Shown here piece after piece: positions 23,282-35,638 of a stretch of 64,000 bases of DNA. Position 1 is the first letter of the stretch. Each line of letters begins with the position of its first letter. Below the pieces are notes generated by a model. It made no database searches and was not told the DNA's origin. It saw nothing but the letters and a program-made list of their open reading frames with translations. The position numbers and the translations under genes were made by a program. The stretch is taken from NCBI GenBank assembly GCA_000697355.1, contig JNEN01001249.1, forward strand, positions 310,001-374,000, given 5' to 3'. The DNA comes from Syncephalastrum monosporum B8922 (taxonomy: Eukaryota > Mucoromycota > Mucoromycetes > Mucorales > Syncephalastraceae).

Positions 23282-24928
23282 ATGACGAATCACCCACCCT
23301 GCTCTCTGATAAGCCAAAAGTCGCCTGGCCTTCTCGAGACCGCGCCACTCTTGGGTCAAGCCAAGTCGCCATGGCGGTGGGGTGTCCTCCTCGGCTACTC
23401 GCTGTTCTCCTTCTCAAGCGCGCTCATGTGGGTTGCATTCGCGCCATGCCTGTACATCTTCAGTCACTATTACTTTGGTCCGGACACCACTACCACCACC
23501 ACCACTAATGCCATCAACTGTCTGTCGTCAATCTATATGCTGCTGTACCCCATCTTGGTTCAGAGCACTTTTCCCTTCTTTGAAGACCGAGGCAGGGCAC
23601 CCGGAACCGGCCTCAAGCAAGGAGTCTTGATCGGCGCTGTCCTGAACGTCGTCGGGGCCGCGATAAGATGGCAAGGCGCAATCCCATCCATGACAGGCTT
23701 TGCTGTCCTCTTTTCGGGTCAAATCATGGCTGCCATCGGTTAGAAAATGGATTAAAGAGACAGGTTCTGTGGTAGGACAGATTGCTGACTTTTTTTGCTG
23801 TTAGCCCAGGTGTTTATGCTGGCCGTGCCGCCACGCCTCGCAGGCGCCTGGTTTCCCGCCAACGAAGTGAACCTGGCCACCTCGATCGCCGTATCTGCCA
23901 ACAATCTCGGCATCGCGGCTGGCTGCGTCTGGACGCCCCTCGTGGTGCATGCAGAAACCATGGCAACAGATATACCCAAGCTCCTTTATCAGCAGGTGAC
24001 CTATAAGCCCAATGCACCTATTCATCAAGCTCATATCCTAGTGTCTTAGTTCCTCCTGGCTGTCGTGGCCTTGATCTTGCTTGCCCTCTCGCTGCAGCGC
24101 CCTGCCCCTAACCCCACGTGGTATGGTATTCCAAACATGACGTCAGTGCATCTCACTTTCATATGATTAGGTCAGAAGAGGACATTGGTAATTCGCATGA
24201 ACAGGCCAAGCAGCTGTGGAAAAGTTCTTCGTTTCTGTACATGCTCGCTGCATATGGTATACTCTACGGAGTTCAGTGTGCAGTCGTCACCCTTCTCGCA
24301 CAGATCCTCCTGCCGCCGTTCCACGGTCAAATTACCGAAAGCTTTATCGGCTGGCTGGGCTTCTTCACCCTCCTTGTCGGCTTTCCCTCCAGTGTCGCGG
24401 TCGGTAGCTACCTGGACCGCGCCCCGCACTATAAACAGATGTGCATCGTCTTGTTTGTTGTCACCGCCGCTGCTTTGATCGGTCTCTACCTTGCGACCGA
24501 GTGCCGATCTCTCACGGGTGTCACCGTGTCCTGGTAAGAAGTTGACGATACAGCTATTGCTTCGTTACTCAATCGATCCATTGATTTTTTAGTTTAATTT
24601 TTGGCTTCGCATCCTCGGGTAATGAAAAGAAGAAAAAAAAAAGAGCCACTGTGTTACAATGTACTGACGTTCAGTAGCTGTTGGGCCTGCCATGTTCCAA
24701 TACGCGACTGAGCTCTTCTACCCGATCAGTGAACTTATACCCACCGGATACCTATTCACGGTCGGCAATATCGGAGGCGTACTCTCTGTAGCCATCATGG
24801 GATGGAGCGAAAATATGGACACGGACTTCTCCATGCGATTCCCTGTGCTGGCCATGACCTGCATCAACTGTGTCGGTGTCTATGCCATGACCAAAGTGGA
24901 CGGTCCGCTCAAACGATCGTCTGCCTGA
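23282..24928 (+). CDS. Major facilitator superfamily transporter, FLVCR-like
   Basis: Six exons: 23282-23738, 23805-23995, 24050-24120, 24171-24533, 24593-24618, 24678-24928; 452 residues. The protein is strongly hydrophobic, with about 12 predicted membrane spans. Blocks AWFPANEVNLATSIAVSANNLG and GPAMFQYATELFYPISE match the FLVCR/DIRC2 branch of the MFS. Animal members carry haem, choline or ethanolamine; the substrate here is unknown. Exon 5 is 26 nt. The 50-nt intron 24121-24170 is needed to restore the frame. The N-terminal 30 residues are cytosolic and unremarkable. Confident about MFS, moderately confident about FLVCR-like. Confidence 0.85.
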
Positions 24929-25149
24929 CTGTCAGGCCATCTTGATATACATAGCTTTCGCAAGATTGATATCTTTTTCAGAGGATAGACGCGCTCGTAT
25001 ATACATTTACGCAGATATACTGTACAGTCATGATAGTGATACCTGTTTGTAAAGCAAGATACCATAATACATCCTTTTATCCAGATACCGTATAACGATA
25101 AATGTCAATAAGCTGAACCGAAATTTTTATTCCTTCCCTATTTTCCTCC

Positions 25150-26254
25150 ATGTCTTTTGGCTCCAAGGCATTCTGGGGTACGGAACATGACAACACTGCC
25201 GTAAAAAAAGAAAGAAGACCGCTTTACTAACAAGGCGGCGTAGCTGCCACGCTAAGCCCGGGCGAAGTCTACAGCGTCACGGTGCGGGGCCCTGTGCATT
25301 TGACACAGGTAAGCGTCTCGTGTGTGGATCAGCAAACAATACTCAAGTAGTCTCTGCCACGACAGGCCTCACTGACCGACACAGAAACAAAGGACAAAAC
25401 GTCCATTTATCTCTTGAACGAAGGCAAAGAATACAAGCTGTGCACGCTTATTCCGAATGAAGTATATACTTTCCATCGGAAAATCACGCGATCTTGGTGA
25501 TTTAACATGACTGCTGGTAGATTGAACACCAGCGACTTGACATTGTGCTCGTCGACCCAGAAGAGCCTTTACTTTTGGTCAAAGGATCAAGGTACTAAAG
25601 ACAGACAAGGAAACAAGTATATACATAACGTATATTGACTTTTCTATGGTAGCCCTATTGCCCTGACTGGCATGGATTGGAACCGGCAGCAAAACGACGT
25701 CGATGATGACGACGACGACGACGATGAAGATTTTTTCCCGGACGAGGACGAAGACGAAGACGACGACGATGGCGGCATGCTTCAATTTTATGATCCGTCC
25801 GACACGCGTTTCATGGGCGGGTTCCAGCTCGAGCATTTCTTGGGACCGAGCACAGACGATCGTATTGATTTACGCCGCGAAGAGTCGACCGAGGAAGACC
25901 GCTTGCTCAAGTAAAGCAGCACATTACAAAAGCACCCATATGGCCGTGATCTCATTTTCATTTCCGTTTCCTAGTGATAATATCTGTCAGGGGCTGATCA
26001 ATTCGATGCTCAACAGTGGAAATGATTTGCAAGTGGCACTTGCCAAAGAAGGACTGAGTAAATGACGCGCGGAAAGGGTGCCATGGTAATTACTCACTCG
26101 CATGTGCCTGATTGTAGAGCGACTCGAAAAGCAGAAAAAGGCACGTGAGGCAAAACGAGCAGGAAAAATCTCAAAGAAGGATGCTTCGGGCAAGAACAAA
26201 CAGAAAAAGAAGAAGCAAGGCAAGCACAAGAAGGCGGATCATGCAAAACGGTAA
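25150..26254 (+). CDS. Nucleoplasmin-fold protein with acidic tract and basic tail (probable histone chaperone)
   Basis: Seven exons: 25150-25177, 25235-25308, 25366-25461, 25521-25591, 25653-25910, 25975-26057, 26118-26254; 248 residues. Residues 1 to about 105 match the nucleoplasmin-like domain that begins fungal and insect nuclear FKBPs (start with FWG, PGEVYSV, YLLNEGKEYKLCTLIPN, IALTGMDW). A long Asp/Glu tract follows (about 110-140), then an LQFYDPSDTRFMGG linker, and a lysine-rich tail that is probably nuclear. There is no FKBP catalytic domain, unlike yeast Fpr3/Fpr4. A histone or ribosome-assembly chaperone role is inferred from fold and charge pattern. Confidence 0.82.
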
Positions 26255-27303
26255 CTCGATGATTTTGTGAAGACGTGAAAAGCATACATACCTGGATACT
26301 GTAAATAATACATTTGTAAGCATTTTGGCAAAAAAAAAAAAGGGAGAGCTTTTGTTGCTATTATCATGACGTCGTATGGAATATGAGATGCATATCCCCT
26401 ATGCTGGGTAACCATCAGAGAGAGATGGGCGTGCGCGCGTGGATTGAGCCAACGAAAATAAAAAGCACATCATCGCGCTCCATGCGGACATGGACAATAT
26501 ACAGTGAACTTGTACACGTATGACACAACAACGCCATCCTCCATCGAAATTCTATTGGCGAGGAGAAAGCGTCCTTTTTCGGGTTGGGGGGGGGACAGAG
26601 AGAGAGAGAGAAAGGCGGTCGTGCCCGAAACGTACGAACGCGTGCGCGAGAATGAAAGGGGGGGGGGAGAGGAGAGGAGAGGAATACAAATATGCTGCTG
26701 GTACTGCGGTAGGTAACACAGTCAATGGGATCGCCTTCCACAGTTTGAAAAGGGTGCACAGGCAAAGACCGAGTGTCTTTTTTCATGCCAGGAACCCAAA
26801 AGCAAAACAGACACTGAAACAGGAAAGAAAGAGTTGAATGAAGCGGCGATCCAAGTCGTCTTCAAGGAAGCGAAGAAGGCAAGCACGAATGAAGAGCAAA
26901 CAATAAAAGACAGACAGACACCGCAGGGATGCAAAGATCTTGATATATAACAAACAAACAGTCAGAGAGCAAAGGGCTATTATAAAGTGCAATATAAATA
27001 GTTCATGAAAATACGCACATATTGTCCAAGGCATCGGGCAGAGCGCACTAAGAAAAGAAAAGGGGGGGGGGGACGGGTTGGTGTTCTAGGATCATAGGCG
27101 AAAAAACGGCGATTCAATCGATACTTAGAAGATCCGTATTGTTTAACACACAGACAAAAAGAACTGATAAGACCACCACGGCTTTATCTCGCTAACCTAA
27201 AAACAATCCCCCTTTTCCCTTATTTTTCTTTCGCCCTCTCTCTTTCTCTCTCGCTCTCTACATATGCCACTTGTCTCTTCTTTTGTATATATTCCATAAG
27301 CTC
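26255..27303. promoter_or_regulatory. Long upstream region of the forkhead gene, homopurine/homopyrimidine tracts
   Basis: A 1-kb gene-free stretch. It has purine runs at about 26597-26612 and 26656-26682, a G run at 27063-27072 and a pyrimidine run (CT)n at about 27233-27258, just before the forkhead leader. No coding frame is convincing. Long upstream regions are common for regulatory genes; specific sites cannot be assigned. Confidence 0.45.
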
Positions 27304-28447
27304 ATGAGTTCCCATGGAGACCATCCCTTTTGCGTTCGAGCGAGTAGCAGCAACAGCAGCAGCCCGAGCAGCGTCGAGGACCAGTCACCGGGTTCCAGTC
27401 AATCTCACAATCAAGTGCACATGGACGTGTTTCGACTTCCTTTTGCTGTCCAAGATGCCACCAATGTCGAATACCCGCCCCCGATTCCAGTCGCCTTCCG
27501 GTATCCTCGCCTGGTAGGGTCGGTGAAGCAGTACAGGTCGGATGCGCAAGAGCAGCAATTGCAGCACCATATTGTCTCGGAATCGTTTATACCCATGGCA
27601 CCCGATCTCGCCAAACCACCCCGCAAACGACGACGCCCACCCTTTTCGTACTCGTCCTTGATTGCGCAAGCCATTCTCGAGGCCGAGGACGAACGCATGA
27701 CGCTTCGTGATATCTATCGGTGGATCATGGAAAAGTATCCTGCCCTGTACGATGCAGACGATACAGGCTGGCAGGTAAGCCAGAAGAAATCATATCTCAT
27801 GGAAAATGCATGGTCTAGGGAAAGATGGCTTATAACGTTTGTGTTTTGTGGTTTAGAATACCATCCGACACAACCTCTCGCTCAACAAGTGCTTTAAAAA
27901 GATACCCAAATCCGATCTGAGCGGCGTCTATACGCGTGGCAAAGGCGGCTACTGGACCGTCGATCCTGCCTACATGGACAAGTTCAAGAATGGTGCGTTT
28001 GCCAAAGGCAGTTCGATGGGCCCAATGACACGCCGCAAGCCGCCGAGGGAAATCAGGTCCAAGCCTTTCGAAGAGATGACACTGCAGGCCAGTGGCTCTC
28101 CTTCTTCTGATACGCATCCACGACCAGAAACACAACCATTGCATCATTCCATACTGCATCCAGCATCATCCAAACTCCCGTCCAGTCCGCGCTTTCAACA
28201 CTATCGGCCGGTCTCTCACGCTACCTCTTCTGCCATCCCTAGCACACCATCACCACCACCACCACCACCACCACCACCACCACGTACTACTGCCTTGGCT
28301 TCCACGTTTGCTACCCCTACTACATCTGCTTCTACATCAATTACGTCAACTTCTACGCCTACTTCCACGTCTACGATAACTGCAACTCCTGCGTCTGCTA
28401 CCTCCTCATCCTCGCGTATCATGCAGATACACCATCTGCTCAATTGA
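27304..28447 (+). CDS. Forkhead (FOX) transcription factor
   Basis: Two exons, 27304-27774 and 27857-28447, 353 residues. The forkhead DNA-binding domain spans about residues 115-210: PPFSYSSLIAQAI, MTLRDIYRWI, then NTIRHNLSLNKCF directly after the intron, and GGYWTVDP. The recognition helix (NTIRHNLS) is intact. It is preceded by the basic cluster PPRKRRR, a likely nuclear signal. The C-terminal 140 residues are Ser/Thr/Pro-rich with a run of ten prolines. No FHA domain is present, so it is not the Fkh1/2 type of yeast. Nuclear regulator; target genes are unknown. The first usable ATG is at 27304. Confidence 0.93.
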
Positions 28448-28573
28448 CACCTCACACTCGTCCCTTAGTTTTATCTATTTGCTTTCAGTTACAATCTTCC
28501 CGTTTCGCTTCTCATGATCTTCTTTTGTTTTGGCATGAATGTATTATGTACCCTCAAAGAAGGGGCCAGAAGT

Positions 28574-31500
28574 TCACTCCATCTGACTTTCGATATATTC
28601 GGTTTTGATCCTCGCCATTTGACGCGCAGCCACGTCGAGAGGGATGTCTTGGAGTTGCATGACATGATCTGCAAACTATGCATTAAGAACAAAGTAAAAA
28701 AGAAGAAAAATAGAAAGGAAAAAAAAAAAAGGTCGAGTTAGAGAGCCTTAGTGCCAGCGAGCCCTAGTTGACATGCGACCTACTCTGGCAGGTACGCATA
28801 CATGGACACCTACTTGGATCGCCGCTTTTCTCCTGCGACCCGCTCTGTCGATCTCGATCGCGCCAGGGGAGGCCCCTCGGGGACGTTGCCCAGCGAAATT
28901 CGCTGCGTTTAACTGTAGTTTTTTTTTTTTTTCCAAAAATTATATGTCAGGACCTCGCATATCTTCCATTAGAAAAAAAAAAAAAGGCTTGCCTGGCACG
29001 TCACATCATGTGCACAGCGCACTATGTCCATCGGAAACCCCATCAGCTGCGCCGTCCGAAGTCCTGGTTCCACGCGAACGAGTGAATTTACGTGCATACT
29101 GGCGCATTCGCTTTTGTTGTCCTAGGTTACCATACTGTTGGTCCGTCCTAACGCAACCATCCTTGACCTTGTACGAATAGTGCATTGTGCAGCCCGTCCC
29201 CTTGCGCAGGGTATTGTTTTCCCCTAGTGTCTCTTCGGGGGTAACCTGTCAAGCACTGTAGATGAGCCCACAGGTAGTTTTCTTCCTTTGGTAGGACTTA
29301 CATGGGTAATGACAGCCTCAAGCTGCAAACATACGACGGTTGGATAGGCAGCGAGGGCTTGCGTAAGTGGGTGCATGTGCGTCGCAAAGAAGCAGGTAGC
29401 CTATATGAAAAGTGTAAGGTAGGTGCACCAGTATCGGGGTGGTCTCACCCTAGACAGGATGAGGGCCTCAGACACGGCGGCCACTATTCCCAGGGCGTCA
29501 TACGGGGCGGTGCCTTGTAGGGAGCATAAGCAAGGTGAATCCAGATTTGTCTGTTTGTACGACGACCCAAACGCCCGCGCATATACCTCGTCCGAGTTCA
29601 TCCACAATGACTAAACTATGGGGAGTGACGTGTTGAAGGACGTAGGCCGCCTCACGCATCTCGGCCATAAAGGACGAGGTGTTCATATCCAGCACGCTGT
29701 CGTTGGCGAGCCGCGACAGTATCTGACGATGCAATGAGCTTCTTGGAAGCGCGCCGTGATGGTCATCTACCTGGTCGCACACGCGCACTGATGCGTACTC
29801 AGCCGGCACATACGAGCCCATTTGGGCCATGATCGTCAGGAGTGCGATCTGCTTAATATACGTCGATTTGCCGCTCATATTGGCCCCTGTAATGATCTGA
29901 AAGCTGCTTGACAGCGAGGCAAACGTGTCGTTCGGCACAACTGGCTCTTTCTGAATGATATCCATGGTGGGATGTCGTCCAGCCTTGATGGCTAATGTCG
30001 ACGTAAACTCGGGTCGCACTGGGGCGGGGGGGTTTAAGCGCAATGAGTCCATTGCAAGAGATTGCGGGAGACGAGGGGTTCTACTTGCCGTATTTCGACA
30101 CCGTGCAGCTTATACAAAAAGAGACGAGCAGATCGAGCATCGCGATAGCCTCGGATACCTTGTAGAGTACAGCGATATCGGATCGAAATACTTGAAGCAG
30201 CTCGGTGATGGTACTAAAGGTGTGTGAGCTCTGCCGTCCTTGCTGAAAATTATAATCATTCCATGTCTGCCTTGCCTATCGGACATGAGGTATATCTCTG
30301 TGAGTGCCTCTTCAGCACGGCTGTTGCGTTGAAGCTGGACAGAATGATCAGAAAAAGGAAGTCGCGCGTCATACCATTGTACTTGCAAGTTCAAGGGTCA
30401 CGAAGTCGATACTTTTCTTCTTTCGGATGATATTGATAAACATGTCAGGAAGGTCATTGTCACTCGTTGCAGCTGAGAGGGGCAGCGTCAGATAGAAGCC
30501 TTTGGCAGCGCTGAACTGGAGCTTGAGCTCCAGTGACGTGGATTCTTGCAGAGTGAGAAGACTTGACGGATAAAACTGCAATTTTTAGCACTTACCAACA
30601 TAATCTTCCACCATGGTATATATGTCCTCCACAACTTCTTTGTATGTCTGACGCGCTGTATAGAATATAGTCGCCGTTTACTTGCAGTTACGCGGGATAA
30701 GAAGTGTGTGCCTACCAATATCCAGCAATCCGTTGACGCCTGACTTTGGGTTTCATGAGTAATTGTTGAAAGCGCTCCACAAAAATGGACACACATACCT
30801 TGACGGCATAGCAGCGTTGGTGTCGAAGACCAAGACCCGTCGTTTGCTGCTCCACATCTTCATGGAGCACATTAGCAATAGACCGGCGGAAGACGTCTAT
30901 ACAAGAAGACGCGTTAATTCTTGCGATTTGCCCCATTCGCCAGGCTCATATACTTGCCTAACGTTTGATCGGATAAACACTACAGGAAATTATAACTGTT
31001 TTAGTGAACTCCTTCACAACCCAAAGTACCATACATACTTACATCCAATATACGCCGCAACAAGGTGCACTCACACGTACCCATGCAGTTGCATACAGAG
31101 GTAATGACTCGGAGCAGACTTTTGAGCTGCAGCGCGTAATTGATCTTAGACTCGGCATAATGCACGTCCTGCTTCTGGCACGGCATACGGATCAGGTTCG
31201 CGATCGTCTTGTCTAGATCATGCGCAGGCTTGAGTGCGGCTTGCAGGCCAAACAGGACGCTTTCCTGGCGTACGAGCTCCTGGACGGCGTCGAGGCGATC
31301 GGTCACGGTGGCGAGACGGGTGCTGGGCTGGAGGAGATTCGTGCGCAACAGGCGTGCGCCCATGGGTGTGGTGGTATGGTTGATGGCATGGAAAAGAGTG
31401 GCCTTGCCATGTCGATCGAGGGTGTTGGAGACGAGCTCGAGATTATTTGCGGTGATATAGTCAATCATCATGATGCCTTCCATGCCTTGATAGAAGAACT

Positions 31501-32846
31501 TGACCGTGCTCGCAGCAAAGAGCATGGCCGAACGTTCGGTCATGTAGCTACAGTACATGGATAAGTTAATGCTTTTTTTCTCCTTAATCAGAAGCGCATC
31601 TTATCTACCGAAAGACGGCTGCAATGGCGGATAGACAGTAGTATCTTTTTTTATAATAAATTAAAAAAAAGTGCAAGAGAAAGAGGAACAAAAGCGAAAA
31701 CAGAAGAAAAAGCATTAATCGACTAGCTCTATACGACACTATGAGGACTCACTTTGTCGAAATATCCAACAGCAGCGAAGGGATCGTCTCACGTAAGCCA
31801 TACTCTTTGACAATGTTCATGCCTAAAAAGCAATCACTCGCTTTCACATAAAGCACTATATGCTGCAAAAGTCATCTTACCAGCATCGTCATTATAGTAT
31901 TTGCGGGGCACGGTGACAACCGTGATATCCGGGAAGTGATGTGTAATAAGCTCATAGAGCTGACTCCCCTGACCTTCCAGAGCTGTCTTGGACAGAATAA
32001 TCTAGAGAAACAATGAGTTCGGCTTGTAGGACTGCACTAGACATACATTACCTTCATAGGATCATTGAGGTGAATTTTATGCAAGGTGCGTGCGTAGGTC
32101 TGCGAGTCGGTCACCTGTGACAAGGCGCACTCGCCCGTGTCGACGTGGAGCAAACACATGCCAACCTCAGCGGCAGTACCACGACCTTCGGCCACCGCGA
32201 GCAGCCGCTGCATACCGGCGCGGGTGGCGGGGCGATGCGATCTCCCTGTCGTGCTCGACGGGGTAGGCACATAGGATTGAGCTGGTCGGTCATCGTCTTC
32301 TGAGGCAGTAGGCCGCGGACGCGTCAGTGTTTTGCTGTCACCCAAGAGAAGGTGTTTGTTGCTGCTCGAGGGCACAGACGCTTTTGAGGACGTGTTTCGT
32401 ATTTTGGGTGCTGAGGCAGAGGCCGTAGGTGGACGCGAAGAGCAGGACGATGGGATACTGCTTTGAAGACCAGAAAACGTCCTCGTCGATGGGGGCAGCC
32501 GCGTCATGACGGGGGTTTTCGATGTGGCAACATTTTTTGTAAGTGACCGGGACGCAGGAATAAGTACGTTTGGGCGTATCCCAGCCCTGTTCTTGCCAAG
32601 CCGAGAACGACAAGGAGTCACTGTGCGTGCTCGCTTTGTAGTGGGGTAAGAAAGGCGCGAGGAGGAAGTGACGGACGCAGTCGAAGAAGGCGCGACTGAG
32701 CTTGTTCTGTTGATGTCGTCTTGATAAAAGTCAAGTATGCTATGACTCGATAGTACACTCGGTGCCTGTCCCGACGCCATGTCCAGCGACGTACCGGCAT
32801 GTTTAAAGGACGTACTTTGAGTGCTCCTTTCGCTGCTATTGCTCAT
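28574..32846 (-). CDS. MSH4: MutS homolog 4 (MSH4), meiotic crossover factor
   Basis: MSH4 pairs with MSH5 to stabilise recombination intermediates in meiosis. Exons: 32052-32846, 31881-32001, 31753-31822, 31043-31547, 30958-30979, 30799-30896, 30716-30743, 30387-30655 (interrupted, see below), 30276-30334, 30089-30213, 29771-30018, 29587-29722, 29449-29513, 29302-29400, 29131-29245, 28993-29063, 28814-28912, 28574-28675; about 1000 residues. Seen: RCYAVK block, MSDSTITELL, YVRPEFTSTLAIKAGRHP, Walker A GANMSGKST, DELGRG, FFATHMHPL. The N-terminal 200 residues are Ser/Thr-rich and poorly conserved. Five introns start with GC. Within 30387-30655 one TAA (30585-30587) lies in frame, near a GTAAGT and a TTGCAG. 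Either a very short intron is removed there or the gene is broken. Family call firm. Confidence 0.9.
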
Positions 32847-33029
32847 AGTAAGAAAAAATTTATCGAAAAAGAAGTATCACGATTGTTGTTACGGGTTTAA
32901 GAAGTGTTTAAATATTCATTGGTGTCATACATGCAAGTGAATAAAAATTATGTACAGTACAGTGCGATTAGGAAAAAAAAAAAAAGAATGGGAGAGGCAG
33001 AACAAAAAATAAGTGGTATGTGCAACGGG

Positions 33030-34776
33030 TTAGACCATGGTCTTCTTTTTGCCTCTGGACAGGCTCGGTCCCCAGACCTTGACGGTAAAGTCGGCCGAGC
33101 CACTGGCAAGGATGGGTTCGTGCGGATGAAAATTGACGGTATAAACGCGGTCTGTATGACCTTCGAGGCGTTGCATTAGCTCGGCGCTGTCCTCGCCGAC
33201 ATTGTACAGATACGCATACGGATCGGCGCTGCCTGTCGCAAGCAAAACACTCTTCTCCTCCTTGGGCGCATCCGGCTCGGCCGAGGTCTTGAGGTCGTCC
33301 ATATCGTTGGACGCGCTCGGGCGGCTGAGGATCGACGCATTGTAGCCACTGCCGCAGTAGAACGAGGAGCGGATCGGCCAGTTGCGGTTCCTGAAGCCTT
33401 TGAGGGCGTGGACGAGGCGGGTATCCGACTTGGGCGGGTCCATGCCGCGGTCGTAGACGCGGAGGAGGTTATCGTAGCTGTTGACTGCCATATAACGCGG
33501 CTCGTCATAGTCATCGACGGCACGTCGGGCCGCGTCTGTGCGCCGACGGCCGATGGGAATGTGGGTGATGGGCATCTTGCCCGTGTCGTTCGGCGTGGAA
33601 GAAATGCACTTTTGGGCGCGGATATCCCATACTTTGAGCATGCCCTGTGCATCGCCCGTGATGACGTGCACACCGTCCCGCGATGCGTACAGCGTGTTGA
33701 CCATGGCGTCGTTCTGGAGGACGGTCGCCGGTTCCTCGGCGCGGACGTCGACAATGGCCAGCACCTTGCGCGATGTGCCGCAATAAAAGATATTGGAGTC
33801 TACGCAGAATGAGTGAGTGACGCTTCGATACCAATTATGCTTTCGTTGAGCTTACCCATAAAGTCCCAGCCGACGCACTGGACAAAGCCATCGAAATCAT
33901 AGTTCCCGAGCATCTTGCCGGTCTCGACGTCCCATGTCTTGCAGGTCTCATCGTAGGCACCCGAGACGAGGACGTTCGATTCGGATGTCCAAGCGACGTC
34001 GGATACATTGAGCGTGTGTCCCTTCAAGCAAAGTGTCTAATATCGCATCCCCGTCCGTTCAGTATATATACATTTCTGGACAGATCCATCGCTTCCTTAT
34101 CCCCAGTGGATTGACGTACCTCCTTTTGTGAAGAAGCGGTATCCCATATGCGGACTGTCTTGTCAAACGAACCGGAGGCCAGCAAATGCCCACTGGGAGA
34201 GAACTCGACGGCATAGACAGCACCGGTATGTCCTTTGAGCTCATAGCGCATCTCAAATGCTTTGCTGCCCGGCGTATATCCTATAACTCCAAGTGTCAGC
34301 GCGTTGCTATCGTTCAGACACTTTTTGTTATTACCTGTCTCATACGACCCCACATCCCCACCTGCTTCCTGAACAGCCATGGAAATGACCTGCTGTGCTT
34401 TGGTATTGATAACTGACTTTTCGTGATCGTTTTCAATGACGAAGGGGCCGGGCCGGTAGGTGAGATTGCTGTGCGAGATGGAGGCAGCATAACGCGCCGA
34501 GAGATCGTAAATGCTTTTCTTCAGAGCAATATTCTCCTTATCGAGCACATCGACCTTTTGCTTGAGATGCTTGACCTCTTTCAGCAGCTTCTCGACTTGC
34601 TGGTCGCGCTGGGTGGAGGATGGATTGCTCGGCGAGTTGCTGAGCGGCGAAGGCGATTTGAGGGAACTGAGCATGTTGGGGCCCATGTGCGATCCGGCGG
34701 TGCTGCTCGCGGACGAGCCTGCCTTGCTTCCGATCGACGACGCTGGCCGTTGATTATGCTTAGGCAACGCGTCCAT
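33030..34776 (-). CDS. WD40-repeat protein with N-terminal coiled coil
   Basis: Four exons: 34335-34776, 34120-34280, 33856-34036, 33030-33799; 517 residues. Residues 1-60 are Ser/Pro/Asn-rich. A heptad-like coiled coil follows (about 60-95, KLLKEVKHLKQKVDVLDKE). Then come five or more WD repeats: ELKGHTGAVYAVEFSPSG, CLKGHTLNVSDVAW, DGFVQCVGWD, VHVITGDAQGMLKVWD and LEGHTDRVYTVNFHPHEPIL. The tail is basic (SRGKKKTMV). The layout suggests an oligomeric scaffold. I do not recognise a specific orthologue, and catalytic activity is not expected. Confidence 0.85.
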
Positions 34777-35638
34777 TGTAGAAAAACCTAGTGTGGGTAG
34801 GTGTCTATATATATATATGTATGTATGATATGTGTGTGTGCGTGTGTGTAAATGTGTGTAAGCCTGACAGCTGAATTACAAGAGACAACGACAGCGAATG
34901 AATTGGCTGGGTTTCGCCCATGTGGTGCCACACTTTGCCTGTTCATCACTATCTGCCTAGTTTATACTCTTTTCATCAGTCTCAAGGTCAATGCGTGCCA
35001 CCAACTTTATTAGTCTAGCGCAACAAAATCAGAGTATATTACAGAGAAACTTGAAGGTGGGACTGATGTATATAACATAGCACAGCATAGCATAAGATAG
35101 CATAGCACAATAGCAGGTCACTCTCTAATTAAGCGATTCCAAGCTTACTCTTCCGCAGAAAAGAGGTGAAAAGACGCTACTTTCCTTATCGCATCACTTG
35201 TTATTCAACTCTATGTCAGCATTTTAGCACTTTAATGCTGGCTGCATATTAAAAAGAAGAGCTTTCTGGATATTTGTTTAAAGTGGTTTTTTATGGCATT
35301 CTAATGGTGTCCTGTCCGATAATGAATTCAAAATGGACGACACGACTTCCAATTCCCATTATTCAGTGATTTGGTGATTTCCTATTAATGTGATGATGCA
35401 CTGACTGGACAATTTTCAAGTATATCTTTTATCATGGAAGAAAGGAGGGCGTGACACGTCAGTGTCCCTGCATTTTGGTAGCAGCGCAGAGAAGCATGCA
35501 CATTTAAAGAAGAGGAATTCGAATTTTTTATTTCTTCTCTTCGCTCTTTTTGTGTGTGGGGGGTGGCACAAAGCTCTCTTTTCTTTCTTCTCACCCACAT
35601 ATACATATACCACTCCACTCCATAGCTTATCTTGCACC
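34777..35638. other. Divergent intergenic region, AT-rich
   Basis: Lies between the WD40 gene and the NIPA gene. It contains a (TA)/(TG) simple repeat at about 34806-34860 and a short ATAGCACAGCATAGCATA-type repeat at about 35077-35115. No gene or RNA gene seen. Confidence 0.5.
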
